Shown: positions 52,952 to 63,019, counted from the first letter of the stretch. The stretch is DNA of 64,000 nucleotides from Flavobacteriales bacterium (GCA_016704485.1 JADJAA010000002.1:868001-932000), one strand, 5' to 3'. The notes: generated from the sequence alone by a model not told the origin. Made by a program: numbers and translations.

Positions 52952-55900
52952 TGATATCCCTGGAGCAAACGCAACAGGCGGAACGCTAACTTGTTCTAAC
53001 ACCAGCGTAATGCTAATTGGATCCGGCAACGGAACCTTCAGCTGGACCGGTCCGAACAACTTCACTTCTGCATTGCAGAACCCAGTAGTTGGTGCAGCAG
53101 GAACCTACGTGCTCACCGTGACAGGTAGCAACGGTTGCACGAGCACGGCAGAAGCAATGGTCGATCAGGATGATGATATCCCTGGAGCAAACGCAACAGG
53201 CGGAACGCTAACTTGTTCTAACACCAGCGTAATGCTAATTGGATCCGGCAACGGAACCTTCAGCTGGACCGGTCCGAACAACTTCACTTCTGCATTGCAG
53301 AACCCAGTAGTTGGTGCAGCAGGAACCTACGTGCTTACCGTAACAGGTAGCAACGGTTGCACGAGCAGTGCTTCTACAGAAGTAGATCTTGATGACGATA
53401 CACCAGGTGCAACTGCAACTGGCGGAACACTCACCTGTTCTACCACAAGCGTAATGCTGATGGGAACCGGTAACGGAACCTTCAGCTGGACCGGTCCGAA
53501 CAATTTCACTTCTGCATTGCAGAACCCTGTGGTTGGTCTATCTGGAACCTACGTGCTTACCGTAACAGGTAGCAACGGTTGCACAAGCAGTGCTTCTACA
53601 GAAGTAGATCTTGATGACGAAACACCAGGTGCAACTGCAACAGATGGAACGCTAACTTGTTCTAACACCAGCGTAATGCTAATTGGATCCGGCAACGGAA
53701 CCTTCAGCTGGACCGGTCCGAACAACTTCACTTCTGCATTGCAGAACCCAGTAGTTGGTGCAGCAGGAACCTACGTGCTTACCGTAACAGGTAGCAACGG
53801 TTGCACGAGCACGGCAGAAGCAATGGTCGATCAGGATGATGATATCCCTGGAGCAAACGCAACAGGTGGAACGCTAACTTGTTCTAACACCAGCGTAATG
53901 CTAATGGGAACCGGCAACGGAACCTTCAGCTGGACCGGTCCGAACAACTTCACTTCTGCATTGCAGAACCCAGTAGTTGGTGCAGCAGGAACCTACGTGC
54001 TCACCGTGACAGGTAGCAACGGTTGCACGAGCACGGCAGAAGCAATGGTCGATCAGGATGATGATATCCCTGGAGCAAACGCAACAGGCGGAACGCTAAC
54101 TTGTTCTAACACCAGTGTAATGCTAATGGGATCCGGCAACGGAACCTTCAGCTGGACCGGTCCGAACAACTTCACTTCTGCATTGCAGAACCCAGTAGTT
54201 GGTGCAGCAGGAACCTACGTGCTCACCGTGACAGGTAGCAACGGTTGCACGAGCACGGCAGAAGCAATGGTCGATCAGGATGATGATATCCCTGGAGCAA
54301 CTGCAACAGGTGGAACGCTAACTTGTTCTAACACCAGCGTAATGCTAATTGGATCCGGCAACGGAACCTTCAGCTGGACCGGTCCGAACAACTTCACTTC
54401 TGCATTGCAGAACCCAGTAGTTGGTGCAGCAGGAACCTACGTGCTCACCGTAACAGGTAGCAACGGTTGCACGAGCAGTGCTTCTACAGAAGTAGATCTT
54501 GATGACGATACACCAGGTGCAACTGCAACTGGCGGAACACTCACCTGTTCTACCACAAGCGTAATGCTGATGGGAACCGGTAACGGAACCTTCAGCTGGA
54601 CCGGTCCGAACAATTTCACTTCTGCATTGCAGAACCCAGTAGTTGGTGCAGCAGGAACCTACGTGCTTACCGTAACAGGTAGCAACGGTTGCACGAGCAC
54701 GGCAGAAGCAATGGTCGATCAGGATGATGATATCCCTGGAGCAAACGCAACAGGTGGAACGCTAACTTGTTCTAACACCAGTGTAATGCTAATTGGATCC
54801 GGCAACGGAACCTTCAGCTGGACCGGTCCGAACAACTTCACTTCTGCATTGCAGAACCCAGTAGTTGGTGCAGCAGGAACCTACGTGCTCACCGTGACAG
54901 GTAGCAACGGTTGCACGAGCACGGCAGAAGCAATGGTCGATCAGGATGATGATATCCCTGGAGCAAACGCAACAGGCGGAACGCTAACTTGTTCTAACAC
55001 CAGCGTAATGCTAATGGGAACCGGCAACGGAACCTTCAGCTGGACCGGTCCGAACAACTTCACTTCTGCATTGCAGAACCCAGTAGTTGGTGCAGCAGGA
55101 ACCTACGTGCTTACCGTAACAGGTAGCAACGGTTGCACGAGCACGGCAGAAGCAATGGTCGATCAGGATGATGATATCCCTGGAGCAAACGCAACAGGTG
55201 GAACGCTAACTTGTTCTAACACCAGCGTAATGCTAATGGGAACCGGCAACGGAACCTTCAGCTGGACCGGTCCGAACAACTTCACTTCTGCATTGCAGAA
55301 CCCAGTAGTTGGTGCAGCAGGAACCTACGTGCTTACCGTAACAGGTAGCAACGGTTGCACGAGCACGGCAGAAGCAATGGTCGATCAGGATGATGATATC
55401 CCTGGAGCAAACGCAACAGGTGGAACGCTAACTTGTTCTAACACCAGTGTAATGCTAATTGGATCCGGCAACGGAACCTTCAGCTGGACCGGTCCGAACA
55501 ACTTCACTTCTGCATTGCAGAACCCAGTAGTTGGTGCAGCAGGAACCTACGTGCTCACCGTAACAGGTAGCAACGGTTGCACGAGCACGGCAGAAGCAAT
55601 GGTCGATCAGGATGATGATATCCCTGGAGCAAACGCAACAGGCGGAACGCTAACTTGTTCTAACACCAGCGTAATGCTAATGGGAACCGGCAACGGAACC
55701 TTCAGCTGGACCGGTCCGAACAACTTCACTTCTGCATTGCAGAACCCAGTAGTTGGTGCAGCAGGAACCTACGTGCTCACCGTGACAGGTAGCAACGGTT
55801 GCACGAGCACGGCAGAAGCAATGGTCGATCAGGATGATGATATCCCTGGAGCAAACGCAACAGGTGGAACGCTAACTTGTTCTAACACCAGTGTAATGCT

Positions 55901-56737
55901 AATTGGATCCGGCAACGGAACCTTCAGCTGGACCGGTCCGAACAACTTCACTTCTGCATTGCAGAACCCAGTAGTTGGTGCAGCAGGAACCTACGTGCTC
56001 ACCGTAACAGGTAGCAACGGTTGCACGAGCACGGCAGAAGCAATGGTCGATCAGGATGATGATATCCCTGGAGCAAACGCAACAGGCGGAACGCTAACTT
56101 GTTCTAACACCAGCGTAATGCTAATGGGAACCGGCAACGGAACCTTCAGCTGGACCGGTCCGAACAACTTCACTTCTGCATTGCAGAACCCAGTAGTTGG
56201 TGCAGCAGGAACCTACGTGCTCACCGTGACAGGTAGCAACGGTTGCACGAGCACGGCAGAAGCAATGGTCGATCAGGATGATGATATCCCTGGAGCAACT
56301 GCAACAGGTGGAACGCTAACTTGTTCTAACACCAGCGTAATGCTAATTGGATCCGGCAACGGAACCTTCAGCTGGACCGGTCCGAACAACTTCACTTCTG
56401 CATTGCAGAACCCAGTAGTTGGTGCAGCAGGAACCTACGTGCTTACCGTAACAGGTAGCAACGGTTGCACGAGCAGTGCTTCTACAGAAGTAGATCTTGA
56501 TGACGATACACCAGGTGCAACTGCAACTGGCGGAACACTCACCTGTTCTACCACAAGCGTAATGCTGATGGGAACCGGTAACGGAACCTTCAGCTGGACC
56601 GGTCCGAACAACTTCACTTCTGCATTGCAGAACCCAGTAGTTGGTGCAGCAGGAACCTACGTGCTTACCGTAACAGGTAGCAACGGTTGCACGAGCACGG
56701 CATCGACAATGGTGTCATCGAACACGGATCTCCCTCC
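51410..56737 (+). repeat. 24 tandem near-identical 222-bp units (74 residues each)
   Basis: The ATG of the 'VMLMG' motif occurs at 51455 and again in the last unit at 56562. That distance is 5107 = 23 x 222 + 1, the +1 being the extra G in the array. Units differ mainly at three spots: CSN or CST, LMGTG/LIGSG/LMGSG, and the linker (SSASTEVDLDD or STAEAMVDQDD). Flanking units on both sides are the same fold but strongly diverged, the sign of homogenisation by unequal recombination. Confidence 0.93.
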
Positions 56738-58196
56738 TGTCACAGCAACTGGCGGTGCTATCGATTGTGAAACCGGAACTCTACAGCTAACAGGCTCTTC
56801 ACCTATTGGAGAGTTGTTATATACATGGAATGGGTCCAACGAATTCTACTCTACTGAGCAAAACCCAGTAGTTGATATGGAAGGTGTTTTTACCCTAACT
56901 GTCACCGCTGGAAATGGTTGTTCCAATTCAGTAACCGTGTTCGTATCTGACAATTGCGGTGATTGTAGGCCCTTGATCGAAATATGTGGCCCGGACCTGA
57001 CCATAGAGTGCGGTACATCAGATGATCCGAACGACATTGAACACCCGATATTCAGGAAAGACCCGCTTTGCCCAGAGGTAACGGTCTATTGGACGGATGA
57101 GTGGTTCGGCGGATGCCCGTACACATTGATCCGCACATGGTACGCATCAGACGAAACCGGTGCAGAAGAAGTCTGTATACAAACCATAACTGTTGTGGAT
57201 ACTCAGGCTCCGATCATCATGAATGTTCCTGGCGATGTGACCGTGAATTGCGCAAGTGTTCCAGAAGCGAGCGGAACCGTATGGGTAACGGACGCCTGTA
57301 AAGACTTCTATACCGTGAGCGTTGCCGACACTATCATACCTGGTAATTGTCCTGGGAACTACACCATTGAGCGAACCTATTGGTCTGAGGATGACTGTGG
57401 CAACCGAGCAGAGGTGATCCAGATCATCACTGTGATCGACAATGTGGCACCAGAGCTGATCGGCGTACCACAGAACATTCAAGTCGAATGCTCTGAAGTA
57501 CCAGCGCCAGCCAACGTTACGGCTTATGATGATTGCGACCCTAACGTAGCTGCTGAATACTCAGAGGTAATGTTCCCAGGCGCATGTGATGGCGAATATC
57601 AACTAATTCGCACATGGCTCGCAAAGGACAACTGTGGCAACTTGAACACCATGTCACAAACCATAACCGTTGTTGATACACAAGGACCTATATTCCTATG
57701 CGATCCAGAGGATATCACGGTAAAGTGTGATAACCTCCCGGCTACGATGGAATGTAACGCATACGATACATGTAGCGACAACGTATCAGTGTTCACGAGC
57801 GAGATCAAGACAGGAGATGGTTGCAAAGAGGAATACACGATCACGCGCTATTGGACGGCAACGGATGGTTGTGGAAATAACACCGTCATTGACCAGATCA
57901 TTACGGTTGTAACCAACTTACCTCCGACCGGTGAAGCAATGGTGGTAAGTTCCACTCCGAATCCCTTCAGGTTCCAAACGAAGATCGCGTTCGTTGCACC
58001 GGAGGCTGGTCACGGGTTAGTTGAAGTGTATGACCTACAAGGCCGTCGTGTTGCAGAGCTCTTCAACAGCACCGTTACGAAAGCACAAACAGTGTCAATT
58101 GAATTCCAACCGGAATTCAACGGAAGCGGAACATTCATTTACCGCGTAGTGGTGAATGGAATAGAACAACGAGGTCGTATGGTGTATCAACCATAG
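53010..58196 (+). CDS. Giant T9SS surface adhesin, 3' part of the same gene
   Basis: This is the continuation after the 1-bp insertion. The true reading frame resumes at once after 52947; the ATG at 53010 is merely the next Met. It contains repeat units 8-24, then one diverged Ig-like unit ('GGAIDCETGTLQLTGSSPIG'). A Cys-rich region with HYR-like modules follows ('VDTQAPIIMNVPGDVTVNC', 'ERTYWSEDDCGNRAEVIQ', 'VDTQGPIFLCDPEDITVKC'). The T9SS sorting domain comes last ('SSTPNPFRFQTKIAFVAPE' to the end, YRVVVNGIEQRGRMVYQP). Without the 5' part it would lack a signal peptide and could not be exported. Confidence 0.88.
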   Translation: MLIGSGNGTFSWTGPNNFTSALQNPVVGAAGTYVLTVTGSNGCTSTAEAMVDQDDDIPGANATGGTLTCSNTSVMLIGSGNGTFSWTGPNNFTSALQNPVVGAAGTYVLTVTGSNGCTSSASTEVDLDDDTPGATATGGTLTCSTTSVMLMGTGNGTFSWTGPNNFTSALQNPVVGLSGTYVLTVTGSNGCTSSASTEVDLDDETPGATATDGTLTCSNTSVMLIGSGNGTFSWTGPNNFTSALQNPVVGAAGTYVLTVTGSNGCTSTAEAMVDQDDDIPGANATGGTLTCSNTSVMLMGTGNGTFSWTGPNNFTSALQNPVVGAAGTYVLTVTGSNGCTSTAEAMVDQDDDIPGANATGGTLTCSNTSVMLMGSGNGTFSWTGPNNFTSALQNPVVGAAGTYVLTVTGSNGCTSTAEAMVDQDDDIPGATATGGTLTCSNTSVMLIGSGNGTFSWTGPNNFTSALQNPVVGAAGTYVLTVTGSNGCTSSASTEVDLDDDTPGATATGGTLTCSTTSVMLMGTGNGTFSWTGPNNFTSALQNPVVGAAGTYVLTVTGSNGCTSTAEAMVDQDDDIPGANATGGTLTCSNTSVMLIGSGNGTFSWTGPNNFTSALQNPVVGAAGTYVLTVTGSNGCTSTAEAMVDQDDDIPGANATGGTLTCSNTSVMLMGTGNGTFSWTGPNNFTSALQNPVVGAAGTYVLTVTGSNGCTSTAEAMVDQDDDIPGANATGGTLTCSNTSVMLMGTGNGTFSWTGPNNFTSALQNPVVGAAGTYVLTVTGSNGCTSTAEAMVDQDDDIPGANATGGTLTCSNTSVMLIGSGNGTFSWTGPNNFTSALQNPVVGAAGTYVLTVTGSNGCTSTAEAMVDQDDDIPGANATGGTLTCSNTSVMLMGTGNGTFSWTGPNNFTSALQNPVVGAAGTYVLTVTGSNGCTSTAEAMVDQDDDIPGANATGGTLTCSNTSVMLIGSGNGTFSWTGPNNFTSALQNPVVGAAGTYVLTVTGSNGCTSTAEAMVDQDDDIPGANATGGTLTCSNTSVMLMGTGNGTFSWTGPNNFTSALQNPVVGAAGTYVLTVTGSNGCTSTAEAMVDQDDDIPGATATGGTLTCSNTSVMLIGSGNGTFSWTGPNNFTSALQNPVVGAAGTYVLTVTGSNGCTSSASTEVDLDDDTPGATATGGTLTCSTTSVMLMGTGNGTFSWTGPNNFTSALQNPVVGAAGTYVLTVTGSNGCTSTASTMVSSNTDLPPVTATGGAIDCETGTLQLTGSSPIGELLYTWNGSNEFYSTEQNPVVDMEGVFTLTVTAGNGCSNSVTVFVSDNCGDCRPLIEICGPDLTIECGTSDDPNDIEHPIFRKDPLCPEVTVYWTDEWFGGCPYTLIRTWYASDETGAEEVCIQTITVVDTQAPIIMNVPGDVTVNCASVPEASGTVWVTDACKDFYTVSVADTIIPGNCPGNYTIERTYWSEDDCGNRAEVIQIITVIDNVAPELIGVPQNIQVECSEVPAPANVTAYDDCDPNVAAEYSEVMFPGACDGEYQLIRTWLAKDNCGNLNTMSQTITVVDTQGPIFLCDPEDITVKCDNLPATMECNAYDTCSDNVSVFTSEIKTGDGCKEEYTITRYWTATDGCGNNTVIDQIITVVTNLPPTGEAMVVSSTPNPFRFQTKIAFVAPEAGHGLVEVYDLQGRRVAELFNSTVTKAQTVSIEFQPEFNGSGTFIYRVVVNGIEQRGRMVYQP

Positions 58197-58223
58197 ATCG
58201 ATCAGTTCTTGAACTGGACAACA

Positions 58224-58256
58224 GAAAGCCTCCGCATAACAGCGGGGGCTTTCTTA
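58224..58256 (+). terminator. Intrinsic terminator after the giant adhesin
   Basis: GAAAGCC plus CCGC pairs with GCGG plus GGCTTTC, loop ATAACA, then TTAATT. It lies 28 bp after the adhesin stop. Confidence 0.8.
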
Positions 58257-58302
58257 ATTCCGATGATGCGGACCGAGAACGGTAAATTCGCACACTCACT
58301 GA

Positions 58303-59595
58303 ATGGAACAGCACGCCCCGCTTGCCGAAAGAATGCGTCCAAAGACCTTGGATGATGTGGTTGGCCAAGAACACTTAGTTGGCAAGAACGGTATCATTCG
58401 CAAAGCCCTTGCAGGCGGCTTGCTACCGAGCATGATCCTTTGGGGTCCACCAGGCGTTGGAAAAACCACACTAGCCAGACTGATCGCTACACAATTGGAC
58501 CGACCGTTCCACACGTTGAGTGCCATCAGCAGTGGCGTAAAGGACGTTCGTGAAGTGATCGAAAAAGCCAGTGGTAGCGGGCTGTTCTCGCGCGCGGCAG
58601 TGTTGTTCATTGATGAGATCCATCGGTTCAGCAAATCGCAACAGGACTCATTATTGGGTGCCGTTGAGAAAGGGACCATCACCCTAATTGGTGCAACCAC
58701 GGAGAACCCGAGCTTCGAAGTGATCAGTGCGTTGCTTTCGCGTTGCCAAGTGTACGTTCTGGAGCCTTTGGACCAGTCGCATTTACGATCGCTTTTGGAT
58801 CGCGCAATGGCCGAGGATCCGGAAATGAAGCAGATGGACATCACCCTGAAAGAAACCAGTGCATTGATGCGCGCGAGTGGTGGTGATGCACGACGGTTAC
58901 TGAATACGTTCGATCTCTGCGTTAAGTCCGCAGCATCAGGGACGAAAAAAGCTGTTGTCGATGACAAGTTGGTCATCGATGTGGTCCAGAACAACACCGC
59001 ACGCTATGATAAGCAAGGTGAACAGCATTATGATATCATTAGCGCATTCATCAAAAGCATGCGTGGTAGCGATCCCAACGCAGCGGTCTATTGGCTGGCA
59101 CGGATGGTAGAAGGTGGTGAGGATCCACTGTTCATTGCCCGTAGGATGGTGATCCTGTCAAGTGAGGATATTGGCAACGCCGACCCCAATGCATTGCTCA
59201 TGGCAACAACAAGTATGCAAGCTGCCCAACTTATCGGCTGGCCGGAAAGCCGGATCATTCTCAGTCAATGCGCGATCTATTTGGCCTGTGCGCCCAAGAG
59301 CAATGCGAGTTATTTAGCGATCGGTGCTGCGCAATCAACAGTAAAGGCAACTGGAGATCTATCCGTTCCCATTGGTCTTAGGAATGCGCCTACCAAGTTG
59401 ATGAAGGAGATCGGCTACGGTGCAACCTATCAATACAGCCATGACGGGGAAGGCAATTTCATTCCTCAGGAATTTCTTCCGGAAGCAATAAGTGGAACAG
59501 CGTTCTATGAACCAGGCGAGAATCCGCGAGAAAAAAAACTGGCCGACCTGCTGGAGAAGCTATGGAGCGGGAAATACGGTAAGAAAACCTCCTAA
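58303..59595 (+). CDS. rarA: Replication-associated recombination protein A (AAA ATPase, RarA/MgsA)
   Basis: The 430-residue protein begins 'MEQHAPLAERMRPKTLDDVV' and has 'GQEHLVGKNGIIRKAL', Walker A GPPGVGKTT at 48-56, Walker B/DExH-like 'AVLFIDEIHRFSKSQQDSLL', sensor 1 'ITLIGATTENPSFEVISALL' and arginine-finger region 'SRCQVYVLEPL'. The C-terminal MgsA domain has 'RGSDPNAAVYWLARMVEGGE' and 'ILSSEDIGNADPNALLMAT'. RarA is a clamp-loader-like tetrameric ATPase acting at stalled forks. It is full length. Its stop overlaps that of the convergent gene by 4 bp. Confidence 0.96.
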   Translation: MEQHAPLAERMRPKTLDDVVGQEHLVGKNGIIRKALAGGLLPSMILWGPPGVGKTTLARLIATQLDRPFHTLSAISSGVKDVREVIEKASGSGLFSRAAVLFIDEIHRFSKSQQDSLLGAVEKGTITLIGATTENPSFEVISALLSRCQVYVLEPLDQSHLRSLLDRAMAEDPEMKQMDITLKETSALMRASGGDARRLLNTFDLCVKSAASGTKKAVVDDKLVIDVVQNNTARYDKQGEQHYDIISAFIKSMRGSDPNAAVYWLARMVEGGEDPLFIARRMVILSSEDIGNADPNALLMATTSMQAAQLIGWPESRIILSQCAIYLACAPKSNASYLAIGAAQSTVKATGDLSVPIGLRNAPTKLMKEIGYGATYQYSHDGEGNFIPQEFLPEAISGTAFYEPGENPREKKLADLLEKLWSGKYGKKTS

Positions 59596-60035
59596 TGAGC
59601 TTTTTCTTGCTCAAGGAAGGTCTCCCGCATGTCATAGATCATGCCCAAGCTCACAACAAGGCCACCTATACATTGCTCGAACATTTGCCATAAGACATCA
59701 GCAGCCACATGCATCAATTCATGTTTCGCGAAAGACATGCCCAGAACGAATACACCGAGATAGACAATGAATCCGGCAACTGCACCGACCAGCATTGCAG
59801 CCAATGGGAATGCGCGTTTCAGACTAATGAACTCATACTCGATCGACTTATGCACCGCAGTTGTGAGCCCTAGACCGATCAATAAATAGACGATACCTGA
59901 AAGCGCCAGATACAAAGCCAAGGGCCACTTCAATTCCTGAAGGTCCCGCAAAGCAACCCCATGCCATAAATAGGAGAGACCGTACATTACCAGAGCACTG
60001 GCCAACCACGGCACCAATATGCCTCTACGCCACAT
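59592..60035 (-). CDS. Hypothetical membrane protein, four helices
   Basis: This 147-residue protein is not recognised at family level. It has four hydrophobic segments: 'GILVPWLASALVMYGLSYLW', 'ALYLALSGIVYLLIGLGLT', 'AFPLAAMLVGAVAGFIVYLG' and a weaker C-terminal one. 'FAKHELMHVAADVLWQMFEQ' shows two His that could be metal or structural. It is convergent with rarA. Function unknown. Confidence 0.65.
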   Translation of the reverse strand: MWRRGILVPWLASALVMYGLSYLWHGVALRDLQELKWPLALYLALSGIVYLLIGLGLTTAVHKSIEYEFISLKRAFPLAAMLVGAVAGFIVYLGVFVLGMSFAKHELMHVAADVLWQMFEQCIGGLVVSLGMIYDMRETFLEQEKAH

Positions 60036-60125
60036 CTTACATCAGCAAAAATAACCTAAAGGAATGATATGTTCGAACCAAGTTGAACATGCACTACAAC
60101 CGGGACAAGACGTAATTTGGCCCAC

Positions 60126-61739
60126 ATGCATTACGAAGGCCCTCCCTATACGGTTGCCTCATTGTTGATCATTTTTTCATTCGGCCTTGCTGGTTGTGCT
60201 AAAAATGCGGGTCCGGCACAATGGGATGTGGATCTATTAGCCCCCATTGTGACCACTACATTCACCATTGGTGATCTTATTCCGGACTCACTCCTCGTAA
60301 CCGGGTCCACTGGAGCCATTTCACTCTTATATCAAAGCGAACTCTTTGCAGTTGACCTGGATACGGTGCTCACAGCGCCTGATACAACCTTATTTTACGG
60401 TGGTGGACTTCCGGCTGGTCAAGGAACCATCAATTTATTTGCCGGTTTCCCATTCGTAAGTGAGAATGAAGTGACACGGTTCGATCTGGAGGACCTGGAA
60501 TTACGGACATTGATACTTCGTGAAGGATCCTTGAGCATGGAGTTGCGCAATGAGATCCAAAGTGCCATTTTCGGGTCGTTCAGCCTACCTGGGGCCATAT
60601 TCTCGAACGGCACGAATGTCATGGAGGCATCAGTTGGACCTGGAACGATGGCTAACCCGACCTTCAATACAGTGACACGGGATCTGGCAGGCACGGTGTT
60701 GGACCTGCGCGGGCCGGGATTCAATGATGTGAATACGTTGGCTACATCAATTAGCATGCTCTTGGATCCCAATGGTAACGGTGCGGATGTTACCGAAGGA
60801 GACAGCGTAGTTGCGAAAGTGACCTACAGTGGGCTAAGACCGGAATATGCGAAAGGCTATTTTGGGGACCGCACGATCCATATCGGTCCGGAAAGCACGG
60901 ATCTGGACCTCTTCCAGAACATCATCTCAGGCACTTTGGATGTGGATGACGTAACACTAAGGCTCCGTGTGGAGAATGGTGTTGGAGTTGATGTTCAAGT
61001 GGCATTGGATTATTTACAGGCCACGAACAGCAATAGCGGCGGAACAGTCGACCTTGCAAGCACGATCGTACAAGGCCCCATCAATCTGAATCGGGCAATA
61101 GACCTGGGAAATACGTTTCAGCCCAGTGTTTATCAGAATACGATCAACCCAGCAAATAGCAATGTGGACCACTTTTTTGAAGTGCTACCCGATCGCATTG
61201 GATATGAGCTTGATCTGCACCTGAATCCATTAGGTGACATTAGCAATGGCAATGACTTCCTCTATTGGAACAGCAGTTTACGGGCATCCTTGGAGCTGGA
61301 GCTACCGCTCCGCTTGATCGCCAATGATCTCACACTGGAGCAGATCATGACAGTGGATCTACCTGGGACAGCGGAAGCTCACGGTTTACAAAGTGCTGAA
61401 CTGAAGTTATTCGCTACCAATGGATTCCCGTTCAGTGCTGCCCTGCAATTGGACATCTTGGACTCGTTGGGAAATTGGTTGAGCTCCGTGCCAACACAAG
61501 GCGTAATTGCCACGGGTCTATTGGGCGGAAATGGTATCGTTTCTTCGCCCGTGGGATCTGAATTAACAGCGCAATTGGACGTTGCGCGAACGAATATGCT
61601 GTACAACGGAGGACAACTTCGCATCCGTGTGGCATTCAACACAGCGAGTCAGTCGCAACATGTCCAGATCTACGACACCTATCGCATGGACCTACAGATC
61701 ACTGCTGGTGCACATTATCTTGTGAATGGTGACGAATAG
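60126..61739 (+). CDS. Hypothetical lipoprotein, large beta-rich
   Basis: The 537-residue protein starts MHYEGPPYTVASLLIIFSFG with a lipobox FGLAGCAKN. The frame is open 9 bp further upstream from a TTG. The rest is beta-rich with no recognised domain; 'DLLAPIVTTTFTIGDLIPDS' at the start and 'LRIRVAFNTASQSQHVQIYD' near the end are typical of Bacteroidota cell-surface lipoproteins. It overlaps the next gene (outer-membrane-like protein) by 14 bp, so the two are probably co-translated and may form a lipoprotein-barrel pair. Confidence 0.7.
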   Translation: MHYEGPPYTVASLLIIFSFGLAGCAKNAGPAQWDVDLLAPIVTTTFTIGDLIPDSLLVTGSTGAISLLYQSELFAVDLDTVLTAPDTTLFYGGGLPAGQGTINLFAGFPFVSENEVTRFDLEDLELRTLILREGSLSMELRNEIQSAIFGSFSLPGAIFSNGTNVMEASVGPGTMANPTFNTVTRDLAGTVLDLRGPGFNDVNTLATSISMLLDPNGNGADVTEGDSVVAKVTYSGLRPEYAKGYFGDRTIHIGPESTDLDLFQNIISGTLDVDDVTLRLRVENGVGVDVQVALDYLQATNSNSGGTVDLASTIVQGPINLNRAIDLGNTFQPSVYQNTINPANSNVDHFFEVLPDRIGYELDLHLNPLGDISNGNDFLYWNSSLRASLELELPLRLIANDLTLEQIMTVDLPGTAEAHGLQSAELKLFATNGFPFSAALQLDILDSLGNWLSSVPTQGVIATGLLGGNGIVSSPVGSELTAQLDVARTNMLYNGGQLRIRVAFNTASQSQHVQIYDTYRMDLQITAGAHYLVNGDE

Positions 61740-62982
61740 AATAGCTCTTTTCTTGTTGTTCCTCCTCACCTCGCTGTTCTCATCGGCACAGTTCCCGGTG
61801 CTTCCAAGTGATACTATCGTTGACCTTACGGAACGCTACAAGAACCGGATACAGCTTACAGGAGACTTCGACTACAATGCAAATTCGCTGCTCAACGAAT
61901 TGCCTTTAGCGCTGCTCCAAGGTGGTTACATCGATCGCGTATTGCGCCAGCGAAGCCTTGATGCGGTGAGAAAGAAAGACAACAACCGAGCAGGATACGT
62001 TCTATCGACAAGGCTTTCATGGAAAGGTCAGAACTGGTTTCTCGGTCATCGCAATTGGCGACCACTCATTAGCTTTTCACATCAGGACCAGATGGGTCTG
62101 AAATTCGCTGACGATCTTTTCGATGTCACGTTCTTCGGTAACGCTTCTTTCGAGGGCCAACGCGCAGATCTAGGGCCAACTGCATACAAGCAAACACGCT
62201 TCCAAACGGCAGGGTTCGGTATTCAATTCCGGGAAACTGCCAGTTATGTTCGCTTGGATATCGTGAACGGACAATCGTTAACGGATATTAATGCCAAATG
62301 GGCGGGATTGTTCACTGGAGAGGACGGTCGCATTTTGCGCGCAACGATCAACGGTAAATTTTTACAAAGCGACACGGCAGGAAGTGAACTGGGGCGGAAA
62401 AATGGCCTAGGAGCAGCTGTTTCCGGTGGTTGGTCCACCGAATTGCAGCGAACTGAACTGCGCACATTTCTAGCGTTTGAAGTGATCAACCTCGGTTTCG
62501 TTCATTGGAACGGGAATGCTGTGAATTTGGAAAAAGACACGGTCATACTTTATGACGGCATCCGGGTAACGAACATACTCGACCTGGACAATGCACTTAC
62601 GGGAACTGCGCAGCTGCAGGACACGTTCGGTTTGAGCTATCGAACAGAAGGAACCACTACCCTATTACCCTTCCAAATACGAGGAGCGATAACAACACAA
62701 TTGAATGCACGCTGGACCGGAACATTCACACTGGACCAGCGCTATTTACCGGGATACGTTCCACAGATCTCTGCCAGTTCTACGCGGCGTCTGGGCGCTC
62801 ATGCATTACTCGGCATGAGTATAAGTTATGGTGGTTTCGGTGGGTTGCGCGTAGGCTTAGCATCAAAGATCCGCATAGGACAACATGTACTAGTAACCGT
62901 TGGCACGCCGCATCTACCTGGGTTCTTAATGGGTAGCATGCGTGGTGCTGGGGCACAGTTCGGGCTGGTCGTCGGGTTCTGA
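61726..62982 (+). CDS. Outer-membrane-like protein, partner of the upstream lipoprotein (DUF5723-like)
   Basis: This 418-residue protein has a signal peptide (ALFLLFLLTSLFSSAQ). Alternating beta strands run throughout (for example 'GLRVGLASKIRIGQHVLVTV' and 'GAGAQFGLVVGF' at the end), suggesting a beta-barrel. 'NRIQLTGDFDYNANSLLNEL' and 'VRLDIVNGQSLTDINAKWAG' resemble the DUF5723 family of Bacteroidota outer-membrane proteins, but this is a tentative match. The ATG lies inside the lipoprotein gene. Role unknown; secretion, adhesion or motility accessory are possible. Confidence 0.65.
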   Translation: MVTNRIALFLLFLLTSLFSSAQFPVLPSDTIVDLTERYKNRIQLTGDFDYNANSLLNELPLALLQGGYIDRVLRQRSLDAVRKKDNNRAGYVLSTRLSWKGQNWFLGHRNWRPLISFSHQDQMGLKFADDLFDVTFFGNASFEGQRADLGPTAYKQTRFQTAGFGIQFRETASYVRLDIVNGQSLTDINAKWAGLFTGEDGRILRATINGKFLQSDTAGSELGRKNGLGAAVSGGWSTELQRTELRTFLAFEVINLGFVHWNGNAVNLEKDTVILYDGIRVTNILDLDNALTGTAQLQDTFGLSYRTEGTTTLLPFQIRGAITTQLNARWTGTFTLDQRYLPGYVPQISASSTRRLGAHALLGMSISYGGFGGLRVGLASKIRIGQHVLVTVGTPHLPGFLMGSMRGAGAQFGLVVGF

Positions 62983-63019
62983 AGAATCGGGTATTTAGTT
63001 AGCTTTAGCACAGCAAAAT

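Noticed and set aside
51410..56737. Tandem array considered as a CRISPR or satellite
   Set aside because: The repeat is 222 bp, continuous and in frame with a coding sequence; there are no spacers.
51550..56839. Series of 60-residue antisense open frames, all nearly identical, spaced by multiples of 222 bp
   Set aside because: They mirror the repeat units of the adhesin on the other strand and have the same period; they have no independent start or family support.
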